The translations under genes and the position numbers were made by a program. Of a DNA stretch of 26,978 bases, positions 7,546 through 17,200 are shown one piece after another. The notes under the pieces were generated by a model. The model was given only the letters and a program-made list of their open reading frames with translations. It was not told where the DNA came from and did not search any database. Where the stretch lies: positions 1-26,978 of the IMG/VR virus record IMGVR_UViG_3300030202_001659. One strand, written 5' to 3'. The stretch comes from a virus. Position 1 is the first letter of the stretch. Every line of letters starts with the position of its first letter.

Positions 7546-10500
7546 CTATACGAATTTTAACATTCCTAATATTTGATTTGCTGGAGCAAACGCTCCAGTA
7601 TACTTATACAATTTTCCTTTAAACACAAAAGTTATACCCTCTGATGGTACGACTGACTTTAAACCACCAATTGCATTTAATCTATCTAATTGAGTCTTTA
7701 ATGTGTTTAAAACTTTCGGGTCTTTTGATTTTTTTACCTTGTTTATTGCAGATTTTAAATCTTTTCTTATCTGTTGAGCTGATTTTGATGGGTTTGCTGC
7801 TATAAAGTCACTAAGATTAGACAATATTTCTGCCCCTAACTCAAAAAACAGAACTTCCCAATCTCTAATATGTTGTTTTTGTAATTTTGCGTGGTCAATT
7901 TTGTCTGTGGTTAAAATCCAGTTTAAAAATTTAGGATATTTTTCTAAATCTTTTCTAATTTGAGGAATTTTATAAGATTTATCAAAAAATGCCCATCTTT
8001 TTGTTAATTTTATAAGAATATCATTAGACGGATTCTTATAATCGGTCTGTTTTGCACCATTAAATATATATTCCATCCAATATGCTTGGTGATAATCAGA
8101 CAAAGTATCAGTATCACCTAAGTTATATTGATTTTGTAACTTTTTTAACTTACCTAAGAAGTAACTTTGTCTTTTTGAGAAGTCTTTTACTTTTGGTAAG
8201 TTAGTTATAAATGGTTTTGTGATACTATACGTCTTCTGTATATTTTGGTTTATCTGTTTTATCATACCAGCTAACATTCTAGCACTACCTCTATCCTCAC
8301 CAATAGGAGAACCAGCAGCATCGTATTCAATTGTACCATGAAATTGTAATAGTGATTTATCATAAGGTATAACATTTGCTGTTTTAGGATAAATTACTTC
8401 CAATGACATGAATTTTTTACCCTCACCAAATATTTTGTCTTTTTGTTTTTTACTTAAACCCTTTAAAGCTTTTTGTAAGTCTCTCATAGCAGATACAAAT
8501 GCATATTCTATATCACCCCTACCAGCAAACATACTTTTTATACCACTAATACTAAGAGCATTAGCACCATGATTTTTAATATGCCCTTTGTTACGAGCTG
8601 CGATAAGTTTACCATTCTTCCAACTTATCATTATATTCTGACCATCTGTTTTTTCTGTAACCGCTCCTTCACTATCAAGATTACCTTGTAATGTATTAAT
8701 AATTAGTGTCTTAAAATCTGAAAATGTAAGATTTTTATCATCGAAAGGATGGTTAAGGTGTCCATAAGCACCACCCTCTATTAGTAACTTTACCTCTTCA
8801 TTTAAATTAATTGATTCTTTTAGTTTTTTCTTTTCGGTATTACCTACGTTATCATCACCAACACCAGGTAATACAGGTGTTTCTACTGCTACACCAGTAT
8901 AACCTTTTCCATCTGGTGTAATACCCATCCATTTCACCAATTCATATCCTATATTATGTAATACAGTTCCTTCTATATAATTTTTGTAAGATTGTATTGG
9001 ATTATCTGTACCAAATCTAGTTCCATATTCACCAGATTGTTTGTGACCATATGCAACTGCAGGTACTACATTATAATTTAGAGTATAATCGAAATCTGGA
9101 TTTACAGCACCATCACTTAAAATATATTGTATGACTTCCCAACCAGTATCTCTGTACATATCATCTAACCATTTTTTAGAAAATTTCTTATAATCATTAA
9201 AACCTCTGTAAAAAGTAGGTGGGCCGTCATCAGTTGGATTTATTGCAGTAAAACTTCCCTCATTTATTATTTTTTTCAAATCAACATCTGATAAAAATCC
9301 ATCAATAGATTCAAACAATTTTCTAAATTTGTTAGTCATCATATTATAGATACCTTTATCATAGTATCCAAATACCTTTTTAAATCCTTTTACCCTTTGG
9401 TCATCCTTTACATCTGGATCTCCTAACAACTTTCTCATCATAGTTCCACTAACTTTACCAAATTGTGGAGCTGTTGTAAAGTATCCATGTGTTTCGTAAC
9501 CTTCTAAATTCTTTTTATTCTTTTCAAACTCTTGATAATAGGTTTTACCACCACTTTTTTTCTTACCACCTTTTAATCTACCAGCATCCTTTTCACCAAA
9601 AGCATAAACGACTGCTGTTGTTTTAGGATTAAATTTCTTTAAAACGTTATCAGCAACATAAGGTGTTCTTTCTTGTACAATTCTATTTTTTGGTATACCC
9701 ATTTTTACCATATGACGAACCTTTTCTTTAAAGTCCATTGGATGTCTTGGTAATTGTTTAATATTAGATGTAGTTATATAAGCTTCGTCAACTTGTTTTG
9801 CTAACCACTTGTATGTAGCTAGATGTCCACTATGAAATGGTTGAAATCTACCACCGAATATACCGATAACCTTTTTGATTTCTTTTTGTTCTATCAATCT
9901 TACATCAAATCTTTTCTTTGTCTTTTCGTCTCTGACATGAAAGATAGACTTACCTCTCTTTTTCATATGTCCTATGACTGTCCAAGCACCAGATTCTCTT
10001 TTCTTATCAAAACTTTTATTTGTTACTGTTTTTTGAACTTCTCCTATAACATCATACCCTATAAGGGCCACTGCTAAATCTCTATCAGAATCTCCTTTGA
10101 ATTTTTTTACTACTTTTTTATAATTCTTTTTAATCATAGCAGAAGCTTTCTTCGGAGACTTTCCAAGCATTACCAAAATTTTATGTATGGAATCAATTGT
10201 TTTTTTATTTTCATTTACTTTTTTATAACCACTACCATAAGGAACTGATGTGTTACCTTTCTTCTTCATCTTCTTTACCATCTTACGACTTGGTGATGGT
10301 AAGAATCCTTTAGGAGCTCCAAACTCCTCATTTTTCTTTTTGGTTTTCTTCTTCATCTTATTGATGTATGAACGATAGACAGCAGCTTGTGAAGCCTTAC
10401 CCATTTCTCTAGCTCTCTGTTCCATAGCGACAGCTGCTTGTATTTTATGAGCATGTGACCTACCACTATTTTTTATTTTAGATACAGAAGCTTTAGCATC

Positions 10501-11682
10501 TTTTACAGTAGCAAATTTCAATCCTTTGATTGTACCCTTTGGATTCTCATCAGTATACAAATCTGAATGAGACTTTGAACCACGGTGTTGTCCTTTCTTA
10601 CGAGGTACACGAGGAGCTTCTCTCATGCTACGATTTGGTTTTTTATGTAACTTTTTCATTTTTTTACGTTGAGCAAGAGATGTCGGTATCCAATCTGGCC
10701 CAAAGGTAAAGTTTTTATAACTTTCACCTTTTAGTAAACGAAATGTAGTAACCTTTTTACCATTAATAGTTGGCATACCGTGGTCATCTGTACCTATAGA
10801 TTTTACAATAACTTTTTTGTTTTTAAATCTACCTGTAAGGATAGTATCTCCTACTTTCACTGGTATCTTTATTGATTCAAAAAACTTAGATTGACCAGGA
10901 TCTTTAAATATCTTCTGATGTTTCTTTTCTCTTCTTATCCATTTTTTTGCTATTTTATTTTTTGGTGGTTTTTTAAGAAACTTATCTATTCCTTTACTAA
11001 CTAACATCTTAAAATGTTTTTTAATTTGAGCGTCTGATAACATTTTGTTGTTTTGAACAATCATAAAATTAGAACCACCAAATAAACCTTGAAAAGCACC
11101 TAAGTTAGCCTGTACATCTTCCCAACTTTTTCTTACGATACTATCGGGTACAACTCTATCTCTTTTTTCATTTCTTTCTCTAGCTATCTGTAGTGAAGTA
11201 TTTACAAAAACCATGTAGGTATCGTAACCCAAATCCATTAGTTCTTTTCTTCTTTTCTTTATTTTATCAAACTTATGACCAGTACCATCTATAATAACAC
11301 CCAACTTACCTTTTGTGTATAACCTTAATCTTTCTTGACTCAAATCCTTAGCAAATCTTCTTAATCCACTTGTATCATAGTCAACAGGTTTACCTTGTTT
11401 ATCAACACCAGTTAAATCTTGAAATAATTCATCAGGCATATTATCGATATCAGTAGTACCGAAATACTTTTTCAGTAACATCTCTAATTCAGAATCTTGG
11501 TTAACCATTTTTAGACCAGTCTTAGATACATTTATCTTTTCGGGTATACCGAATAGCTTTTGTGCTACAAAAGATTTACCACTACCAGGTCCTCCAGCTA
11601 AAAAGATAGCCTTAAAAATACCAGGATCTCTAACTCCTTCTTCTAAAAAAGGTTTTGTCAACCACTCTGTAAGTTTGTTCAT
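7546..11682 (-). CDS. Giant multi-enzyme protein: kinase, nucleotidyltransferase, ligase; candidate packaged polyprotein
   Basis: 1,378 residues. The leader MNKLTEWLTKPFLEE (1-15) looks like a capsid-targeting sequence ending in LEE/G. Residues 20-235 are a P-loop kinase of the zeta-toxin/polynucleotide-kinase type (Walker A AGGPGSGKS 29-37, IIDGTG 130-135, Arg-rich lid 168-179). A small beta domain follows (about 270-318), then two very basic segments (340-490) and a helical part (492-595). Residues 599-790 are a cytidylyltransferase/NMNAT-like domain (GGRFQPFHSGH 610-620, VSGTMMR 744-750). Residues 809-956 are unrecognised. Residues 970-1378 are a DNA/RNA-ligase-like nucleotidyltransferase (EKTDG with Lys1011 as likely nucleophile, SLEVIYP near 1093, EGITFVFKGK 1348-1357). 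[L/I]xE motifs fall at LIE/Q 596, LFE/S 789, INE/G 806, LKE/S 954, LNE/E 960 and LIE/G 967, all in linkers. It starts directly after the endolysin stop. Domain calls are firm; packaging and cleavage are inferred. Confidence 0.9.
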   Translation of the reverse strand: MNKLTEWLTKPFLEEGVRDPGIFKAIFLAGGPGSGKSFVAQKLFGIPEKINVSKTGLKMVNQDSELEMLLKKYFGTTDIDNMPDELFQDLTGVDKQGKPVDYDTSGLRRFAKDLSQERLRLYTKGKLGVIIDGTGHKFDKIKKRRKELMDLGYDTYMVFVNTSLQIARERNEKRDRVVPDSIVRKSWEDVQANLGAFQGLFGGSNFMIVQNNKMLSDAQIKKHFKMLVSKGIDKFLKKPPKNKIAKKWIRREKKHQKIFKDPGQSKFFESIKIPVKVGDTILTGRFKNKKVIVKSIGTDDHGMPTINGKKVTTFRLLKGESYKNFTFGPDWIPTSLAQRKKMKKLHKKPNRSMREAPRVPRKKGQHRGSKSHSDLYTDENPKGTIKGLKFATVKDAKASVSKIKNSGRSHAHKIQAAVAMEQRAREMGKASQAAVYRSYINKMKKKTKKKNEEFGAPKGFLPSPSRKMVKKMKKKGNTSVPYGSGYKKVNENKKTIDSIHKILVMLGKSPKKASAMIKKNYKKVVKKFKGDSDRDLAVALIGYDVIGEVQKTVTNKSFDKKRESGAWTVIGHMKKRGKSIFHVRDEKTKKRFDVRLIEQKEIKKVIGIFGGRFQPFHSGHLATYKWLAKQVDEAYITTSNIKQLPRHPMDFKEKVRHMVKMGIPKNRIVQERTPYVADNVLKKFNPKTTAVVYAFGEKDAGRLKGGKKKSGGKTYYQEFEKNKKNLEGYETHGYFTTAPQFGKVSGTMMRKLLGDPDVKDDQRVKGFKKVFGYYDKGIYNMMTNKFRKLFESIDGFLSDVDLKKIINEGSFTAINPTDDGPPTFYRGFNDYKKFSKKWLDDMYRDTGWEVIQYILSDGAVNPDFDYTLNYNVVPAVAYGHKQSGEYGTRFGTDNPIQSYKNYIEGTVLHNIGYELVKWMGITPDGKGYTGVAVETPVLPGVGDDNVGNTEKKKLKESINLNEEVKLLIEGGAYGHLNHPFDDKNLTFSDFKTLIINTLQGNLDSEGAVTEKTDGQNIMISWKNGKLIAARNKGHIKNHGANALSISGIKSMFAGRGDIEYAFVSAMRDLQKALKGLSKKQKDKIFGEGKKFMSLEVIYPKTANVIPYDKSLLQFHGTIEYDAAGSPIGEDRGSARMLAGMIKQINQNIQKTYSITKPFITNLPKVKDFSKRQSYFLGKLKKLQNQYNLGDTDTLSDYHQAYWMEYIFNGAKQTDYKNPSNDILIKLTKRWAFFDKSYKIPQIRKDLEKYPKFLNWILTTDKIDHAKLQKQHIRDWEVLFFELGAEILSNLSDFIAANPSKSAQQIRKDLKSAINKVKKSKDPKVLNTLKTQLDRLNAIGGLKSVVPSEGITFVFKGKLYKYTGAFAPANQILGMLKFV

Positions 11683-12165
11683 TTACACTTCCATTGTTCT
11701 ACGATACCAACCAAACAAGAACTTTTCTTGTTCAGGTTTTCTGTTTACTAAATCATAATAATGTTTCAGTCTATAGCAACGAACTCTAGGTAAAGATGGG
11801 TTGTATTTTTGTATTGCTGCCAATGTCATTGGCCCTAAACCACCATCTACCTTGAGGTCTGCTTTTTTGGAATTACAAGCTCTTTGTAAAACTTTGACTG
11901 CAGTTCCTTTACCTTGATTTACACACATATCAAAATATATGTGTCTGAGTTGTTCGGGCATTTTGTCTACTTTATTTTTATCCCAATAATCTCTTCTATA
12001 AATATCTTTAGCTTCATCTTTCGTTAAATTTTTTATATCTACGTCTGGATAGAAGCGTTTTGCAATACCAAAATTGGTTTCTCCGCCTAAATCATTCGGG
12101 TCATTTACATATCCACCCTCGTGATGTAAGGTTATTTCTATTATATCGTCAAATTCTGTTAACAT
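11683..12165 (-). CDS. Endolysin, N-acetylmuramidase-type (GH108 with peptidoglycan-binding domain)
   Basis: 160 residues from the ATG at 12163-12165. The N-terminal domain shows the glycoside hydrolase 108 signature EGGYVNDP...GGETNFGI, with Glu16 as the likely catalytic acid. The C-terminal half (VDGGLGPMTLAAI onward) matches the PG_binding_3-type domain usual in this family. It would cut host peptidoglycan at lysis or, given its place after the fibre genes, during entry; there is no signal peptide, so export needs a holin or a tail location. A longer reading from a TTG at 12184-12186 is possible, but the AGGAG site at 12174-12178 falls inside that extension and fits the ATG. Confidence 0.93.
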   Translation of the reverse strand: MLTEFDDIIEITLHHEGGYVNDPNDLGGETNFGIAKRFYPDVDIKNLTKDEAKDIYRRDYWDKNKVDKMPEQLRHIYFDMCVNQGKGTAVKVLQRACNSKKADLKVDGGLGPMTLAAIQKYNPSLPRVRCYRLKHYYDLVNRKPEQEKFLFGWYRRTMEV

Positions 12166-12173
12166 TTTTATTT

Positions 12174-12178
12174 CTCCT
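12174..12178 (-). promoter_or_regulatory. Ribosome binding site deciding the endolysin start
   Basis: AGGAG on the minus strand ends 8 nt before the ATG at 12163-12165. It shows that the ATG, rather than the in-frame TTG seven codons upstream, is the start. Confidence 0.7.
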
Positions 12179-12186
12179 TTTATCAA

Positions 12187-14262
12187 TTATCCACAATGAT
12201 ATGTACAAGCTACCAATACAGATTTATATCCTAAATCAGAATCAACAGATACAGTTGAAAAATCTATTGGTTGTGTAGCCTTTGCTACTGTATAGTTATG
12301 TAAAATATCATCGTCTTGTTTTTCAGTATGACCAGTTCTGGCTGATGAACATAAGTAATCTCCTGTTTCTATGTTTCCATTAGTATCTGTTACCAATACC
12401 ATACCCTCACCAACAGCGTTGTAATTTATCGCTGGTAATGTGTTATCCATATGAGCAAAATTATGTCCAGCTGCTGATGTTCTAGTAAACACACCCATTA
12501 CCGACTTATCCTTTTGACTTGTTGTTAAATCAACTACAGGCCAAGCCATAGATATACTACCTGTAAACATTCCTTGAGGTTGTATCACATCACCAGTTGA
12601 TTTCACAACCATACCCTGCTTCCAACCAGAAAACGAAGAACCGCTTGGTCTTTGTGAAATGTGACCACCTGTAAAGGTAGAGTAAACAACTTCTTGGTCA
12701 ATATGTCCTTGTATACCATGTACATTCTGAAATATGATATAGTTCTGACTATCCTCAATTAAACCATCATTTGTAAAATCTAAATCTAATATGATATCAT
12801 TATCAGAAATTGTACCTTGATGTTGCATTCTTACAACAGGAACACTACTATCCCTACCACCTGCAGCAAATTGAGCTACTGGTCTATCGTTGTTTGTAGT
12901 AGAACCTTCGTAAAATGAAAGTGCGGCTGTGGATGTAGAATGATTGGTAACAACACCCTCAACATAAAGATTTTTATCACCTGGATCTGTATTAGTTGTT
13001 CCAACCCTAAGAGCATCTATTCTAGCAAAGTCGTTTACTTTTAAATCATCGGTTACAGTTAAATCACCACCTATAGATACATCATCTGTAAATGTAGCTG
13101 TTGTTGGTCCTATAACTAACTTATCACCTAAAGTACCATTGTCCATAAGTTGAATATGAAAATCTGCATCCTCCGTAGTATTCGTTACATCGGTTGACCT
13201 TACATACATTCTCGCGTAATCAGTAGCGGTGTTGCCAGAGTCATGTCCTCTCCACCTTATGTTTCCTAACACATCGTTATCAGCTTCACCTGTAGTATCT
13301 TTTTCTAATAAAATAAGTGGGCCATTTGCATCACCATTGGTATTCTCAATATGTATTACCGGTAATTCACCTGCTGAATTATCGTAGAAATGTGCTCCAC
13401 CAGCAACAGATAAAGGTGAGTCTTCATTTGGTGCAACCCCAAATGATGTAGTACCTGAACCATTCAGTATTGAGAATTGGTAAGCTGCAAATGAATTTTG
13501 ATTTAACGTGGTGAAATTACTATAGAATATAGAAGTTAAAGCTCCACCTACATAAAATTCAAGTCCTGAAGCGTCTTCTGGATCGATATAGTTACCTACA
13601 AAATTTTTACCAGCAAATCTATGTGATTGTGTGAGATTAAAACTACCACTAGGTGAAGATATTGTATATCTGTCGGTAACATTATTATAACCAATAGACA
13701 TCCTAGTATTACTACCACTAACCCATTGTAAGAAACCCTCTCCAAAAGCATGATCCCAAACAAGATTACTTTGAACTCTTGCCTGTGGTGACATCTTAAA
13801 TCCTTTTTTCAAAGCTATTCTATCAGAAATAAATTCACCTGATATGTAGTTGGTTGTATCAGTAGAAGAATCTGATAATTTAAAATTTTCTGTGTATACT
13901 GGTACACCTTCTGGTAAACCTAAAACAGAACAAACTTTTGTCCCATAGAACTCATAGTGGTCAAGTCCACCATTAGTAGCAGTCTCTTTGTCCGTAAATA
14001 TTATACTACCTGTGTTTGGATGAGTAACGGATGCAGATAAAAACTTTATTCCCTCACTAGCATTATTATACTTAGTTGATGTCAAAGATGGTGCTTCAAT
14101 ACTTTCTATAAAGCTAGAAGCAGAAAACATATTATTTATTCTATCTACCATAACCGAAGAACTAACTACTGTATCAGCGTTTGTTGCTAGTGAAGCTGTG
14201 AAGAAAGATTTCTTTGTTCCGTCTTTAGTTGTTATGTTTATTTTAAATGGATAATCTGCCAT
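12187..14262 (-). CDS. Tail fibre / structural protein
   Basis: 691 residues, rich in Ser, Thr, Asn, Asp and Gly, as in beta-structured trimeric phage fibres. The N-terminus (MADYPFKINITTKDGTKKSFF) probably docks to the virion or to the giant fibre. The middle has fibre-like pieces such as SIGGDLTVTDDLKVNDF (about residue 400). The end (GEGMVLVTDTNGNIETGDYL, then DDDILHNYTVAKAT) resembles a C-terminal domain I have seen on tail fibres of marine and algal viruses; it is often followed by a chaperone domain, which is missing here. It finishes CTYHCG. The gene lies 25 nt after the giant fibre, with an AAGGAG site. Receptor binding is likely but not shown. Confidence 0.85.
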   Translation of the reverse strand: MADYPFKINITTKDGTKKSFFTASLATNADTVVSSSVMVDRINNMFSASSFIESIEAPSLTSTKYNNASEGIKFLSASVTHPNTGSIIFTDKETATNGGLDHYEFYGTKVCSVLGLPEGVPVYTENFKLSDSSTDTTNYISGEFISDRIALKKGFKMSPQARVQSNLVWDHAFGEGFLQWVSGSNTRMSIGYNNVTDRYTISSPSGSFNLTQSHRFAGKNFVGNYIDPEDASGLEFYVGGALTSIFYSNFTTLNQNSFAAYQFSILNGSGTTSFGVAPNEDSPLSVAGGAHFYDNSAGELPVIHIENTNGDANGPLILLEKDTTGEADNDVLGNIRWRGHDSGNTATDYARMYVRSTDVTNTTEDADFHIQLMDNGTLGDKLVIGPTTATFTDDVSIGGDLTVTDDLKVNDFARIDALRVGTTNTDPGDKNLYVEGVVTNHSTSTAALSFYEGSTTNNDRPVAQFAAGGRDSSVPVVRMQHQGTISDNDIILDLDFTNDGLIEDSQNYIIFQNVHGIQGHIDQEVVYSTFTGGHISQRPSGSSFSGWKQGMVVKSTGDVIQPQGMFTGSISMAWPVVDLTTSQKDKSVMGVFTRTSAAGHNFAHMDNTLPAINYNAVGEGMVLVTDTNGNIETGDYLCSSARTGHTEKQDDDILHNYTVAKATQPIDFSTVSVDSDLGYKSVLVACTYHCG

Positions 14263-14287
14263 TTTATTTTACTCCTTATTATTAACC

Positions 14288-17200
14288 TTATGTAGTTATC
14301 TGTCCACCACCTGGTGTACTTGCTGAACTATAATCACTACTAAATCTAATCGATGGTGGTGCATCTACTGGTGGTGCTACAGTAGCTACTCCAAAACTAA
14401 ATTTACCCTGCACTGTTTCTGTTGTGTGAACAGTATTTCCGTAACCTCTTATCGAAGTTCCTGGTTCTAACTTCAATCCTCTTTTTGAATTTGATGCATT
14501 AGAATCAATACTACCCGATGTTATTGAGAATGTAGCTATCTGACCACCAGCTGCCGTAACGTTACCTGACATCGACACATTACCAGTAGCATCTATATCG
14601 AAGTTGTCTGATGCTATTATTACTTTACTTCCATCAAACTTTACATGATTACCACTATTACCTACAAAAAGTCTTGCTGTTGAGCCAGCACCCCCAACAT
14701 CTAACTGAATACCATCATTACCAAATGTCGTATTATTTATAGATATTCTTTCATTATCACCATCAAGTGTTATTGAATCCGCACCAGTACTTCTTATCAC
14801 ATCTCCTATAACTTCCCAACCAGCTATCTGACCACTTGTAGCTGTAATTTTACCAGTTATCTGAGCAGCAGAAGCTGTGATTTGACCAGTAGAACCTTTT
14901 AACTTTAATGTTGAACCAGCTGAATTAGATAAATCATCTCCGAGTGTAAATCCACCAATCTCACCACTCGTAGCAGTAACCTTACCCTGCATAGTAACAT
15001 TACCATTAGCACCGTTTAAATGAAAGTTAGATGAACTAATATGTAATTCTTCTGCACTTGGTCTACCATTTAAAAATATATATGCTTTATCTCTTCTTCC
15101 TACAAAGAAACCTGGCATCCTACTACCATCACCTCTTCTTACGATATCGATTACAACCCCAACAGAGTTTTGATTATCGAATGCAGCTAAAGATGAACTT
15201 TGAGCGTTGCTGTATCCATCAACATATAGTCTTGAGAAAGGTTGGTTTATTACTCCGTTAGCATCTTGAAGGCCTCCGGCTATTACATTTTTTGTAGCGC
15301 CTGATTCAATTATCATTTTACTTGAATTATTATTTATCTGACCTACGACACTCATCTTTGAAGATGTAGTAGGAGCATCATTTCTTATCTGTATGTAACT
15401 ACCTGAGATTTCTTCAAACTCGTAAACCATTTTCAAACTGGAGTTAGAACTTCTTCTTAGATTACCAATTGCGGATGCCATAGTTAGTCTCTGTGGTTCT
15501 CCTGCGAAACCTGATTTTGGATGTACCACATCAAAGATTTGACCAGAACCAGAAAAATCACCTGTACTATCTCCTATACTTTCTAATCTAATCATCGCTG
15601 TATTGAAACTTCCTGTAGATGGTGTTAGTATCATTCTAGAAAATCCTTGAGAATGAGCTGCTGTGGATATAAACTTCGACCTAGCACCTTGTTTTACAAT
15701 ATCAAATCCACCTATCTCTCCACTATCAGCAGTAATCTTACCACTAATATTAGCATCAGATGCAGTTATCTGATTCATCACGACATCACCATCAGGTTGT
15801 ACATGAAACTTACTAGAACTTATTTCTATGTTACCATTACTACCACTAACAAATTGTGATTGTCCACCTAAGAAAAATCTTTCTCCTAAAATATTTACCT
15901 TTGAACCACTCAAGAAAACATTGTCTGATTTCAATACAAAAGACTTTGTACTACTTCCGTCACCACCACTAACTGACTGACCAAATGATATAAGATTGTT
16001 GTCGTCTGCTTTGAATAAGAAACCACCACTAGCAGAAATAAAAGCAGTAAACTCAGAGTTATCGTAGAATCCCATATGTGGATAATTTAAATACAGACCT
16101 GCTCCAGCTGGAGACGGTGTTATATCTAAAATAGAACCACTTACATCCGTCATAATTCTTTCTGCGGTAGACGAAGATACTACATTCAAGTTTGATTGCA
16201 ACTGGATTTGTACTGCTGATGAAGAAGCAGCTGCTCCTTCTCCAATACCCACAGCGTAATTCTGTGCATTGGTCTGAGCCGCTGACGCGGATGTTGCAGC
16301 TCCTGCTCCAACCCCAACAGCGTAACTTTCAGCGTTTGACTGAGCCGCTGAAGCTGATGCAGTTGCACCAACCCCAATGTTTGTTATGTTTGTCTGTAAT
16401 GAACCAGTAGCTGATTGTAATGATGCTGTCGCTTGACCTAAACTCGTGACACTAGATTCTAATGACGCTGTTGCTTGATTTAAAGAATTTAGTGAATCAA
16501 AAGAAGCTCCACTAGTTATTGTTATTGCACCTGAAATCTTAGCAGCAGAAGCAGTTATCTGACCATTTGATTTTAGTATTAAATCATCGTTAGTAGAATT
16601 TATTTGTGTACTAGCAAGTTCAAATCCACCAATAGTACCACCATCAAATAAAACTCTAGAACCAGTTATTTGACCAGTATTACCATCTAGAATTAATGGT
16701 GAGGTTTTATCAACTGTAATTGAACCACCCATTCCACCATGTGATGAACATCTATAGTATAATTGTGTTGGTGTTGCCTGTGTGACAGCAATCTGTGTGT
16801 AAGCACCACTTGAACCAGGTGAACCATTGACAGTAACTCCTGTGGTGTAGTAATCAGTACCACCAGATGTCTGTACAAATCTTAAAGGATGATTTTCATT
16901 ACTATCATCTGCTTGGTCAAATCTGTATGTATTACCAGGTATAAATGTTAAAGAAGCTTGTGCTACTCCGTCTATTACATATTTTGAACTACCATTAACA
17001 GTTACGGTATATATAGTAGTAGTACCATCACCAGCGTCAGCTGTACTTTCGATACTATTAGATTCTATTTTCATACCACCAATTAAACCACTTGTTGCTG
17101 TTATAGCGCCAGACATTGATACTGCTGATGCTGTTATTTGTCCTAGAGCTCCTTTTAATTTCAACGTACCACTTGTAGAATCTAAATCATCACCAATTGT

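Noticed and set aside
12166-12186. Longer endolysin from a TTG start
   Set aside because: The ribosome binding site lies inside the extension and fits the downstream ATG.
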